Shown: in pieces, positions 26,737-35,393 of the stretch
Layout of the letters: every line of letters starts with the position of its first letter
Numbering within the stretch: the stretch's first letter is position 1
Source of the DNA: Veillonella ratti
Lineage (GTDB): Bacteria; Bacillota; Negativicutes; Veillonellales; Veillonellaceae
DNA length: 64,000 nucleotides
Direction of reading: 5' to 3'
Assembly: GCF_003992115.1 (NCBI RefSeq)
Contig: NZ_RQUX01000004.1
Span: forward strand, 62,001 to 126,000
Translations under genes and position numbers: made by a program
Notes under the pieces: generated by a model
What the model was told of the DNA's origin: nothing
The model's database searches: none
What the model saw: the letters and a program-made list of their open reading frames with translations, nothing else

Positions 26737-27171
26737 ATGATGTTCATGGGTGAATATTCACATACCATTGATACGAAGGGACGCTTGATTATTCCCGCAA
26801 AATTGCGCGAACAATTAGGCGAAACCTGTATTATGTCCAAGAGCTACGATAATTGTCTCGCCATTTATACGACCGAAGTATTTACCGCCAAGGCCATGCA
26901 GATGATGAAGCAACCAAACAACAAAGCCGGTGTTCGTGGGCTTAAACGTCAACTTTTTGCCAATGCCACCGAGTTGGAATTCGATCGTCAAGGTCGTATT
27001 TTGGTACCGGCTACACTGCGTGAATTCGCCAAACTTCAAAAAGAAGTAATGGTACTCGGTATCGGGGATCACGTAGAAATATGGAACCGTGAACATTGGT
27101 TGGCCTACCAGGAAGACATGGATGATAATATGGAACAATTATCAGAAAACATGGAAGACTTCTTCTTGTAA
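26737..27171 (+). CDS. mraZ: Transcriptional regulator MraZ
   Basis: 144-residue double AbrB-like (SpoVT) protein. The first half has MFMGEYSHTIDTKGRLIIPAKLRE and the second repeats the fold (ATELEFDRQGRILVPATLREFA), both carrying the DxxGR motif. MraZ forms ring oligomers that bind tandem TGGGN-like boxes and repress the dcw cluster. Three in-frame ATGs exist (26737, 26740, 26746); AGGAGG at 26724-26729 best serves the first two. It heads the division/cell-wall cluster and is preceded by the box-rich region described above. Confidence 0.95.
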   Translation: MMFMGEYSHTIDTKGRLIIPAKLREQLGETCIMSKSYDNCLAIYTTEVFTAKAMQMMKQPNNKAGVRGLKRQLFANATELEFDRQGRILVPATLREFAKLQKEVMVLGIGDHVEIWNREHWLAYQEDMDDNMEQLSENMEDFFL

Positions 27172-27325
27172 TTTAAGCTGCAATTTAAGATTGAATATTG
27201 AAGCTGTATGGTAAAAATGGAATTATTTTGGTTATTTGTTACGAAGTAATGCAATACTATAGCGATATAGTGAATGTTTGATTAAGGGTGAAGACATAAT
27301 TTAGAAGTCGGAAAGGAGCGGCCCC

Positions 27326-28258
27326 ATGGAATTTCATCATGTAAGCGTATTGCTTAACGAAACAGTAAACGCTGTATTAACAAATCCCCATGGGATTTAC
27401 GTTGATTGCACGTTAGGCGGAGCCGGTCATGCTCATGCGCTAGGCGAGCAATTGGCCGCTGACGGCTTACTCATCGGACTCGATCAAGATGAAGTAGCGT
27501 TGGCGACCGCGACGGAACGACTGGCTGATTTAAAATGCCGAGTTATGACGATTCCCACTAATTTTAAAGATTTGAAAACGGCTCTTACGAGTCGCGGCAT
27601 TACGGAGGTAGACGGATTTATCTTTGATTTAGGCGTTTCAAGCTATCAGCTGGATACAGCCGAACGAGGTTTCTCCTATATGCAGGACGGTCCTTTGGAC
27701 ATGCGCATGGATAGGCAGGGGAACTTAACGGCTGCGGATATAGTCAACGGCTACAGTGAAGCTGACTTGGTGCGAATCATTCAAGATTATGGGGAAGAAC
27801 GATGGGCGAAACGAATTGCACAATTCATAGTAGCGGCTCGTTCTGAGAAACCGATTACTACCACCGGTGAATTAACCAAGATTATCAAACAGGCCATTCC
27901 CGCCGGAGCACGCCGCGAAGGTCCGCATCCGGCTAAACGAACATTTCAGGCGATTCGCATTGAAGTGAATCAGGAGTTGGCTATTTTAAAAGACAGTTTT
28001 AAAGATGCAGTGGATTTATTAAAACCGGGCGGTCGTATCGGCGTTATTACATTCCACTCATTAGAAGATAGAATTACGAAGCAGACCTTTAAGGAATTGA
28101 GCACCGGTTGTATTTGTCCGCCGGAACTGCCGGTCTGTGTTTGCCATCATGTGGCCGTCGTAAAAGCAAGAAATAAGGCGATTGAGCCCGGCAATGAGGA
28201 AGTAACAGCGAATCCGCGAGCACGGAGCGCCAAGTTACGCGTAGCCGAGAAGGTATAG
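27326..28258 (+). CDS. rsmH: 16S rRNA (cytosine(1402)-N(4))-methyltransferase
   Basis: 310-residue SAM-dependent methyltransferase that modifies C1402 in the ribosomal P site. Conserved features are FHHVSVLLNETV at the start, the SAM motif YVDCTLGGAGHAHAL, GFIFDLGVSSYQLDTAERGFSYMQDGPLDMRMD, and AKRTFQAIRIEVNQEL, followed by FHSLEDRITK. Length is standard. ATG 27326 with AAAGGAG upstream. It follows mraZ by 154 nt, the canonical dcw arrangement. Confidence 0.97.
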   Translation: MEFHHVSVLLNETVNAVLTNPHGIYVDCTLGGAGHAHALGEQLAADGLLIGLDQDEVALATATERLADLKCRVMTIPTNFKDLKTALTSRGITEVDGFIFDLGVSSYQLDTAERGFSYMQDGPLDMRMDRQGNLTAADIVNGYSEADLVRIIQDYGEERWAKRIAQFIVAARSEKPITTTGELTKIIKQAIPAGARREGPHPAKRTFQAIRIEVNQELAILKDSFKDAVDLLKPGGRIGVITFHSLEDRITKQTFKELSTGCICPPELPVCVCHHVAVVKARNKAIEPGNEEVTANPRARSAKLRVAEKV

Positions 28259-28277
28259 ATAACGGGGGGTTGATTAT

Positions 28278-28694
28278 ATGTTAGCGAGAAAGACAGTCGG
28301 TGTACGTGTTGCACAACCGACGGCGAGACCATATATACCAACTAAAACACGTCGAGCGAAGCAGGTTGGTGTATTTAGTAACGCGTCGCCGGAATTGAAA
28401 CAGATTTTAGTGTTATTAGCCATGGTTGGCGTTGTAGGGGCTACCGTTTTGGGAGGCCGTGTGGTGAAAGCCGGTGCCGGTTATGAATTGGTAAGCATGC
28501 AACAACAAGTTGTTCAATTGACCAGAGATAATGAAGAGTTGAGTCTGGAAGTGGCGGAATTGAAGTCCCCTACACGGATTCAACAGATTGCGCAAGATAA
28601 ATTGGGAATGGTTTTGCCCGATGCTTTTGTGTACAACAGCAAAGGTACTACTGTAGAACGTGATGTGAAAGTAACAGCACGCATCAGGGACTAA
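28278..28694 (+). CDS. ftsL: Cell division protein FtsL
   Basis: 138-residue bitopic membrane protein. It has a basic cytoplasmic N-terminus of about 40 residues, one transmembrane helix (QILVLLAMVGVVGATVLGG), and a periplasmic coiled coil (YELVSMQQQVVQLTRDNEEL) ending in the FtsL/DivIC-like motif RIQQIAQDKLGMVLPD. FtsL with FtsQ (DivIB) and FtsB/DivIC activates septal peptidoglycan synthesis. Position after rsmH supports the call. In most relatives ftsI (a class B penicillin-binding protein) comes next; here murE follows after 62 nt. Confidence 0.9.
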   Translation: MLARKTVGVRVAQPTARPYIPTKTRRAKQVGVFSNASPELKQILVLLAMVGVVGATVLGGRVVKAGAGYELVSMQQQVVQLTRDNEELSLEVAELKSPTRIQQIAQDKLGMVLPDAFVYNSKGTTVERDVKVTARIRD

Positions 28695-28756
28695 ACTACG
28701 GTATGAGGCAGCTCCGGAAGTGAGCTGCTTTCCTTGTTTGAGATGGAGGAAATATT

Positions 28757-30241
28757 GTGAAAACAGTACAAGAATTAATAAATGTGATAAGCGGCGTAAG
28801 CGTCAAAGGAGCTACCGATACCGTTATCAGCCATATTACGGCGGATTCACGAGAAGTAAAACAAGGCAGCTTATTTATCTGTCTAACCGGTGCTCATGTA
28901 AATGGTCATGATTATGTACAAAAGGCCGTTGAAGCCGGGGCGGTAGCTATATTGGCGTCAGAACCGATTAATGTGCCGGCTGCGGTAAGTGTACTGACTG
29001 TTGACGATACACGAATCGCTATGCAGCAATGTGTACCGTTTTTTTATGACTATCCCGGTTGTAAAATGCGTATGATTGGGGTAACCGGTACAAACGGTAA
29101 AACTACAACGACCCATATTATCGGCCATATCTTGCGGGCTCAGGGGTATAAAGTGGGGATAATCGGTACGGTTCACGTAGTTATTGGGGATAAAACCTAT
29201 CCGATTCACAATACGACACCGGATGTGGTTGACTTGCAACACATTTTAAGCCAAATGGTGGCTGAAGGGGTAACCCATTGTATTATGGAAGTATCATCGC
29301 ACGCTTTGGCGCTCAACCGAGTAGCCGGCGTGGAATATGATACAGCTGTTTTCACAAATTTGACACAAGACCATCTCGATTTCCATAAAACCTTTGAAAA
29401 TTACCTGGCGGCCAAATGTAAATTATTTGAACAGGTAAGTGCGCCAAATCAACATAAGCAAAATAAAGGAGCTGTCATTAATATCGACGATCCTTACGGT
29501 GAACGTGTTATGGCAAAGAACTCCGCGCCGCTCATTACTTACGGCACTAAAGGGAAAGGGACGTTGGAAGGTGAAAACCTTACCATAACGGCTAAGACGT
29601 CCGCCTATGATATTGTGTATGAAGGTAAAGAATATCCGATTCACATGCGTATTACCGGTCTTTTCAATGTGTATAATACTTTGGCAGCTATTGGTGCTTG
29701 TCTCTTTGAAGGCGTGAAGATGGAAGCCATTATTGAAGCATTGAGCGATTTCACGGCCGTACCGGGACGTTTTGAGTTGGTAGAAGAAGGTCAGCCGTTC
29801 GCCGTTGTTGTGGATTATGCGCATACACCGGACGGATTGGAAAACATCCTGCAAACTGCTCAAAAAATTGTGGAGCGTCACATTATCGTAGTATTTGGTT
29901 GCGGTGGTGACCGTGATGCCACGAAGCGTCCGATTATGGGCCGCATTGCTGCGCAGTATGGTGATGAAATTTTCGTAACTTCCGATAATCCGCGCACGGA
30001 AGACCCTGAAAAAATAGTGGCTCAAGTGGCAGAGGGCGTAAAAGAAGGTTTGCGGGAAGGTTCGGTATATTCCGTTATTACGGATCGCTGCAGCGCCATT
30101 CATGCCGCTATCAAAGATGCCAAAGCAGGTGATGTGGTAATCATCGCCGGCAAGGGCCATGAAGATTATCAGATTTTAAAAGATAAAACGATTCATTTTG
30201 ACGATCGGGAAGTAGCCCGCGAAGCATTAAAGGAGAGATAA
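28757..30241 (+). CDS. murE: UDP-N-acetylmuramoyl-L-alanyl-D-glutamate--2,6-diaminopimelate ligase
   Basis: 494-residue Mur ligase that adds the third peptide residue. Domains in order are an N-terminal UDP-binding domain (ITADSREVKQGSLFICLTGAHVNGHDYV), the ATPase with VTGTNGKTTTTHI, and the C-terminal ligase domain. The motif DNPR (TSDNPRTEDPE) is the established signature for meso-diaminopimelate rather than Lys, so the wall is of the A1-gamma type. Start GTG with GGAGGA 7 nt upstream. murF begins 2 nt after the stop, implying a coupled operon. Confidence 0.97.
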   Translation: MKTVQELINVISGVSVKGATDTVISHITADSREVKQGSLFICLTGAHVNGHDYVQKAVEAGAVAILASEPINVPAAVSVLTVDDTRIAMQQCVPFFYDYPGCKMRMIGVTGTNGKTTTTHIIGHILRAQGYKVGIIGTVHVVIGDKTYPIHNTTPDVVDLQHILSQMVAEGVTHCIMEVSSHALALNRVAGVEYDTAVFTNLTQDHLDFHKTFENYLAAKCKLFEQVSAPNQHKQNKGAVINIDDPYGERVMAKNSAPLITYGTKGKGTLEGENLTITAKTSAYDIVYEGKEYPIHMRITGLFNVYNTLAAIGACLFEGVKMEAIIEALSDFTAVPGRFELVEEGQPFAVVVDYAHTPDGLENILQTAQKIVERHIIVVFGCGGDRDATKRPIMGRIAAQYGDEIFVTSDNPRTEDPEKIVAQVAEGVKEGLREGSVYSVITDRCSAIHAAIKDAKAGDVVIIAGKGHEDYQILKDKTIHFDDREVAREALKER

Positions 30242-30243
30242 AA

Positions 30244-31620
30244 ATGGCAGAGTTTACGCTCCGGGAGGTGTTGACCGTAACAGGCGGTACCTACAACGGG
30301 AAAGCAAGTGAAACAACAGTATTTACTAATGTATCCACCGATACACGTACCATTGAAGAAGGTTCGCTATTTGTTGCTTTGACGGGTGACACTTTTGACG
30401 GGCATGATTTTTTGCCGCAAGCCCGGGCTAACGGAGCGCTCGGTGCCTTGGTAAAACCGGGGCATACTGCCAAAGATCTTATCTGCATTGAAGTAGCTTC
30501 ACCGCTATTGGCGTATCAGCAATTAGCTAATTATCATCGTCGTCGTTTTGATATTCCCGTAGTTGCTGTTACCGGCTCATCCGGTAAAACTACGACGAAG
30601 GAAATGATTGCCGCTGTACTGGGCAGTAAGTTTAATGTTCTAAAAACAGAAAAGAACTTTAACAATGAAATCGGTTTGCCAAAAACATTGTTACAACTTA
30701 TCGCCGACCATGAAGCCTGTGTGGTGGAAATGGGGATGCGCGGGCTCGGTCAAATTGATGAATTGGCTCGCATCGCCGAACCGACGGTAGGCGTGATTAC
30801 GAATGTAGGGAATAGTCATATTGAACTCTTAGGTTCCCGTGAAAACATAGCGAAAGCCAAGAGCGAATTGATTCAACATATTCCTGCCGACGGAACAGCT
30901 ATTTTAAATGAAGATGATGAATTTGTTCGTCAGATGGGAAATTTAACGAAAGGTAAAATCATCTATTACGGCATCAAAGAAAAAGCTACCATTTCAGGCT
31001 TTAAATTGCGCTATAAAAAAGACGGTATTAAATTTACTTGCCGCAGTTTTGACGAAGTATTTGATGTATTCTTGCCGATGATTGGGGAACATAATGTATA
31101 TGATGCGCTGGCCGCTATTGCGGTAGGCCGTTCCTTAGGTGTATCTTCACAGAAAATTGCTAAGGCCTTGGGCTCTTTTAAAGGTATGCCGATGCGCCAG
31201 GAAATTGTTTCCTTTGGTGACTTTGTTGTACTCAATGACGCCTATAATGCCAATCCTATGTCCATGGCGGAATCGATTAAAGCCTTGGGACAGCTCGACG
31301 GTAAACGAAAAATTGCCATGCTCGGTGATATGTTGGAGCTAGGTGAGTTTTCCGAAGAACATCATCGTGAAATCGGTCGTTTACTGGTGGCGGAAGGTTA
31401 CGATCAAGTATATACTTTTGGTGAGGCCGCAAAATTTATTGCTCGTGAAGCGAAAGCGGCAGGCATTCGCGTGGCTAAAATTTGCGATAGCCATTTAGAT
31501 ATGGTTAATGTATATTGCGATGTGCGTGCTAAAGGTGATGTTATTTTGGTTAAAGGCTCCCGTGGCCTTCGCATGGAACGGGTAGTCAATGAATTTGAAG
31601 ACCGTGAGGCACTTCAATAA
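30244..31620 (+). CDS. murF: UDP-N-acetylmuramoyl-tripeptide--D-alanyl-D-alanine ligase
   Basis: 458-residue Mur ligase completing the UDP-MurNAc-pentapeptide. It shows an N-terminal STDTRTIEEGSLFVALTGDTFDGHDFL block, the ATP-binding loop VTGSSGKTTTKEMI, the NFNNEIGLPKTLL segment characteristic of MurF, and a C-terminal domain with NDAYNANPMSMAESIKAL and MLGDMLELG. Length is normal. It follows murE by 2 nt and is separated from mraY by 285 nt, the largest gap in this part of the cluster. Confidence 0.97.
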   Translation: MAEFTLREVLTVTGGTYNGKASETTVFTNVSTDTRTIEEGSLFVALTGDTFDGHDFLPQARANGALGALVKPGHTAKDLICIEVASPLLAYQQLANYHRRRFDIPVVAVTGSSGKTTTKEMIAAVLGSKFNVLKTEKNFNNEIGLPKTLLQLIADHEACVVEMGMRGLGQIDELARIAEPTVGVITNVGNSHIELLGSRENIAKAKSELIQHIPADGTAILNEDDEFVRQMGNLTKGKIIYYGIKEKATISGFKLRYKKDGIKFTCRSFDEVFDVFLPMIGEHNVYDALAAIAVGRSLGVSSQKIAKALGSFKGMPMRQEIVSFGDFVVLNDAYNANPMSMAESIKALGQLDGKRKIAMLGDMLELGEFSEEHHREIGRLLVAEGYDQVYTFGEAAKFIAREAKAAGIRVAKICDSHLDMVNVYCDVRAKGDVILVKGSRGLRMERVVNEFEDREALQ

Positions 31621-31905
31621 AAGTAAGAATTATTATAAGGAAGAACGTAAAGTAAGACCGTAAAGTGCCTTGGTAATGACCGTTAAGCACCTCAGTAAAG
31701 ACGTTTGTCCGGTTGTGGTAGTTTGTAGCCGAAGTTTTTCAAAAAAACGAGAATTATATTTGCATTACAGCCTTATATGTACTACCATAGATAGCGGCTT
31801 TGTTTTTCTATAAAGCTAAAGCAGATAACAACATCTGTAAAACCATGTAAAAATAGTGAGTTAATCGGCTTCATAAAGGCCGTAATGTAAGGAGCGATAG
31901 TTCGA
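31621..31905 (+). other. 285-bp gap between murF and mraY
   Basis: No gene is supported on either strand. It contains three related segments (CGTAAAGT, CGTAAAGTGCC, CGTTAAGCACC within 31646-31692). A weak promoter-like pair TTGCAT and TACCAT lies near 31760-31790 with 17 nt between. It may hold an internal promoter for the mraY-ftsZ part or be the remnant of a lost gene. Confidence 0.45.
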
Positions 31906-32868
31906 ATGACCATGCAATTATTATTCGCGTTTATTACTTCCTTGGTAATAACGTTAATACTCGGAAAAATAGGAATACCGTTGTTACGGCAGTTACATGC
32001 ACAACAAAGCATACGTGAAGACGGGCCGCAAGCCCATTTAGCTAAGGCGGGCACCCCGACGATGGGTGGCATTTTCATGCTTTTGGCGATGGTGATAACA
32101 GTTCTTGTATTCGCACCGTTTCAAATGGCTACGTGGGTATTGTTGTTTTTGACATTAGGTCATGGCCTGCTGGGCTTCTTAGATGATTTCATTAAGTCCG
32201 TGAAAAAACGTAATTTAGGTCTTACGGCTAAACAGAAATTATTGGGTCAGATTATTATGTCTGCCGTATTCTGCTATATTGCAACGGAAGTGATGGTAAT
32301 TCCTACCACCGTCTGGGTTCCGTTTGTAAATACTACCTTCGATTTAGGCATGATGTACTATGTATTGGTATTTATCATTATCGTGGGGACTACGAATGCC
32401 GTTAACTTGACTGACGGTCTTGACGGGTTGGCAGCCGGTACGTCGGCGGCTGCGGCTATTGCTTACACCGTTATCGGTATGTTGGCGTTACAGCCGAGTG
32501 TGTCCTTCTTCGGTATTGCACTTTGCGGTGCCGTACTGGGGTTCTTATATTTCAACTCTAATCCGGCTAAGGTATTCATGGGTGATACCGGTTCCTTGGC
32601 ATTGGGCGGTGCCTTTGCGGGCATGGCTATTTTAACTAAAACGGAATTATTGCTCATCATTATCGGCGGTATTTTCGTAATGGAAGCATTGTCCGTTATT
32701 ATTCAGGTGGTATCCTTTAAAACACGTGGTGTACGCGTTTTCAAAATGAGTCCGATTCATCATCATTTCGAATTGTCCGGTTGGAGTGAGCAAAAAGTGG
32801 TAAGCCGTTTCTGGCTTGGCAGTTGCTTGTTTGCCGTATGTGGTTTGTTAATTTATGTAATGCGATAG
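31906..32868 (+). CDS. mraY: Phospho-N-acetylmuramoyl-pentapeptide-transferase
   Basis: 320-residue polytopic membrane enzyme that forms lipid I from UDP-MurNAc-pentapeptide and undecaprenyl phosphate. It has about ten hydrophobic helices. Catalytic segments are AGTPTMGGIFML, FLDDFIKSVKKRNLGL (DD motif), NAVNLTDGLDGLA (the conserved NxTDGxDGLA) and FMGDTGSLALGG, with the cytoplasmic SPIHHHFELSGW histidine loop. Length is typical for Firmicutes. ATG 31906 with AAGGAG about 11 nt upstream; ATG 31912 is an alternative. Confidence 0.97.
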   Translation: MTMQLLFAFITSLVITLILGKIGIPLLRQLHAQQSIREDGPQAHLAKAGTPTMGGIFMLLAMVITVLVFAPFQMATWVLLFLTLGHGLLGFLDDFIKSVKKRNLGLTAKQKLLGQIIMSAVFCYIATEVMVIPTTVWVPFVNTTFDLGMMYYVLVFIIIVGTTNAVNLTDGLDGLAAGTSAAAAIAYTVIGMLALQPSVSFFGIALCGAVLGFLYFNSNPAKVFMGDTGSLALGGAFAGMAILTKTELLLIIIGGIFVMEALSVIIQVVSFKTRGVRVFKMSPIHHHFELSGWSEQKVVSRFWLGSCLFAVCGLLIYVMR

Positions 32869-32880
32869 GTAGGCGTAATC

Positions 32881-34263
32881 ATGGAGTACAAGGGTAAACG
32901 AATTTTAGTGTTAGGCGCAGGTCGGAGCGGCATCGGTGCCGCTCATGTGTTGGGATTAATGGGGGCTGACGTTACTTTAAACGATTATAAAGAAATTGCG
33001 TTTACATCGGCTGAAAAGGCACTATTGGAAGAGGCTCATGTAACCGTTATTACCGGCCGCCAGGATAATGATTTATTGGCGGCTATCGATCGTATTGTAG
33101 TATCACCGGGGATTGCCCTTACCATTCCTATTTTAGTGGAAGCGGCTAAACGGGACATGGATATTGTAGGTGAAGTGGAAGTGGCCTACGACATTTCCAA
33201 AGCACCTATTCTTGCCGTTACCGGCACCAATGGAAAAACTACGACCACCACTTTATTGGGCGAAGTTATGAAACAAACCGGTCGACCTGTAATGGTGGGC
33301 GGTAATATTGGCGATTCATTGAGTGAAGCCGCTTATGAAATTCCGGCTGACGGTTATTTGGTGGCGGAAGTTTCCAGCTACCAATTGGAAACGGTAAAAA
33401 CATTTAAACCGTTGGGTGCCATCATGTTAAATATTACGCCGGATCACTTGCAGCGCCATAAAACCATGGAAGCCTATCAGGCTGCTAAAGAGAATATTTT
33501 TAAGCAACAAACATCGAAGGAGCGAACTGTCCTCAATATGGACGATCCCTTAGTGGCGGGGATGGTACCGCGCGTACCGGGCAAAGTACTTTGCATCAGT
33601 CAGGAACATGGTGTGACGGATGGAGCGTATTTTGCGGATAATCAGTTGTTTGCCGTTCGTAATAATGAAGCGGAAGCTGTTATCAGCACGGCGGATATTC
33701 ATTTGCCGGGTCGCCATAATATTGAAAATATTTTGGCAGTCATTGCTTTGGCGTATGATTTAGGTATTACCGCAGCACAACTGCATGATGTAATCGCTAA
33801 CTTTAAAGCTGTGGAACATCGTTTGGAACGGGTTACGGTTATTGATGGAGCTACTTATTTTAATGATTCGAAGGCAACCAATACAGATTCTGCCATTAAA
33901 GCCTTAGAATCGTTTAAAGAACCCGTTGTTTTGTTGGCCGGTGGCTATGATAAGATGACGGATTTAACCGATTTTATGGCTATGGTTAAAACCCATGCCA
34001 AAGCCTTGGTTCTCATGGGTGATGCGGCAGCGCGTTTTGAAGAAGCCGCTAAAGCGGCCGGCGTTGAAAACATTGTGCGCGTCCGTTCTATGGCCGAAGC
34101 GGTAGCTAAAGGTCATGAATTGGCGAAACCGGGTGATGTGGTTTTATTATCACCTGCATGTTCCAGTTTTGACTGGTATCATTGTTTTGAAGAACGAGGC
34201 GATGATTTTAAAAATGAAGTACAGGCATTAGCTGATATGTTGGCTAATAAGAAGGGGTCTTAG
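32881..34263 (+). CDS. murD: UDP-N-acetylmuramoylalanine--D-glutamate ligase
   Basis: 460-residue cytoplasmic Mur ligase adding D-Glu to UDP-MurNAc-L-Ala. It has an N-terminal Rossmann domain (ILVLGAGRSGIGAAHVL), the ATP loop AVTGTNGKTTTTTLLGEVMK, the EVSSYQLETVKTFKP segment, and the C-terminal YFNDSKATNTDSAIKAL and SPACSSFDWY motifs diagnostic of MurD. Starts 12 nt after mraY and ends 2 nt before murG. ftsW, often found next to murD, is missing here. Confidence 0.97.
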   Translation: MEYKGKRILVLGAGRSGIGAAHVLGLMGADVTLNDYKEIAFTSAEKALLEEAHVTVITGRQDNDLLAAIDRIVVSPGIALTIPILVEAAKRDMDIVGEVEVAYDISKAPILAVTGTNGKTTTTTLLGEVMKQTGRPVMVGGNIGDSLSEAAYEIPADGYLVAEVSSYQLETVKTFKPLGAIMLNITPDHLQRHKTMEAYQAAKENIFKQQTSKERTVLNMDDPLVAGMVPRVPGKVLCISQEHGVTDGAYFADNQLFAVRNNEAEAVISTADIHLPGRHNIENILAVIALAYDLGITAAQLHDVIANFKAVEHRLERVTVIDGATYFNDSKATNTDSAIKALESFKEPVVLLAGGYDKMTDLTDFMAMVKTHAKALVLMGDAAARFEEAAKAAGVENIVRVRSMAEAVAKGHELAKPGDVVLLSPACSSFDWYHCFEERGDDFKNEVQALADMLANKKGS

Positions 34264-34265
34264 TC

Positions 34266-35372
34266 ATGAAGCGTATAATTATTTCAGGAGGTGGCACGGG
34301 TGGTCACATTTATCCTGCCATTACCATTTATAAAGAAATAGCCGCTATGACGGAGGCTGAATTCTTATATATCGGGACCGATAAAGGCCTCGAAGCTACT
34401 TTGGTGCCTAAAGAGGGAATTCCTTTTAAAACATTACCGGTAGAAGGTCTAAATCGTAATTTGTCATGGCATGCGTTGGTGACCTTGGGCAAAACGCTCA
34501 GTTCTTTGTGGCAGGCCGGGCGTATTATTTCGGAGTTTAAACCGGATATCGTAATCGGTACCGGCGGTTATGTGTGCGGTCCGATTTTGTTGGCCGCCGC
34601 ACTTCGCAATGTGCCGACCCTTATTCAGGAACAAAATACCATAGGCGGTATTACGAATAAAATCCTGAGCCGTTTTGTCGATGTAGTAGCGGTTGGTTTT
34701 GAAGATGCGAAAAAAGCATTTCCTAAGGCGAAGCAGCTTGTCTATACCGGTAATCCGGTGCGACCGGAAGTATTGGTTGATACCAGAGAGGAAGGCCGTG
34801 AGTTTTTTAACTTAAAAGATGATGAGTTTGCCGTACTTATTGCCGGCGGCTCTCGCGGGGCACGTAGTATTAATACAGCCATGATTGAAGTACATGAGTA
34901 TTTTAAAAACCGTAAAGGCATTAAATTGATTCATGTAACCGGGTCCGGTGAGTATGATCGGGTCCTTGAAGCATTGCATATTAAAGACGGCGAGGCCTAC
35001 AGTGATTCATCAATAATTTTGCCGTATTTGCATGAAATGCCGAAAGCCTTGGCGGCAGCCGATTTAGCCGTATTTCGTGCCGGCGCGGTTGGCCTTGCGG
35101 AACTTACGGTGCGAGGCATTCCGTCAATTTTAATTCCGTACCCGTATGCGGCGGAAGATCATCAAACGTATAATGCGCGGGCGTTGGTAAGTGCCGGAGC
35201 GGCTCGTATGATTGTGGATAAAATGTTACAAGGTAAAGATTTGATTGGTGAAATCGAATTCTTCATGAACAATCCGCATGAATTGGGGCATATGTCGGCG
35301 GCAGCCAAGTCGTTGGGTAAACCGGCGGCGGCTCACGATATAGCCCAATTAGCGCTGGAAATTGCAAAATAA
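34266..35372 (+). CDS. murG: UDP-N-acetylglucosamine--undecaprenyl-pyrophosphoryl-MurNAc-pentapeptide GlcNAc transferase
   Basis: 368-residue GT28 glycosyltransferase that converts lipid I to lipid II at the inner face of the membrane. The N-terminal glycine-rich loop ISGGGTGGHIYPAITI, the middle loop TGGYVCGP, the second-domain GGSRGARSIN, and the C-terminal FRAGAVGLAELTVRGIPSILIPYPYAAEDHQ donor-binding motif are all present. Note FRAGAVGLAE where many homologues have SRSGA. Starts 2 nt after murD. Confidence 0.97.
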   Translation: MKRIIISGGGTGGHIYPAITIYKEIAAMTEAEFLYIGTDKGLEATLVPKEGIPFKTLPVEGLNRNLSWHALVTLGKTLSSLWQAGRIISEFKPDIVIGTGGYVCGPILLAAALRNVPTLIQEQNTIGGITNKILSRFVDVVAVGFEDAKKAFPKAKQLVYTGNPVRPEVLVDTREEGREFFNLKDDEFAVLIAGGSRGARSINTAMIEVHEYFKNRKGIKLIHVTGSGEYDRVLEALHIKDGEAYSDSSIILPYLHEMPKALAAADLAVFRAGAVGLAELTVRGIPSILIPYPYAAEDHQTYNARALVSAGAARMIVDKMLQGKDLIGEIEFFMNNPHELGHMSAAAKSLGKPAAAHDIAQLALEIAK

Positions 35373-35393
35373 AGAATAAGGAGAGATTGCACC

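Noticed and set aside
29423-30160. 245-codon open frame antisense to murE
   Set aside because: It mirrors murE codon structure, has no ribosome site, and its protein shows no family features.
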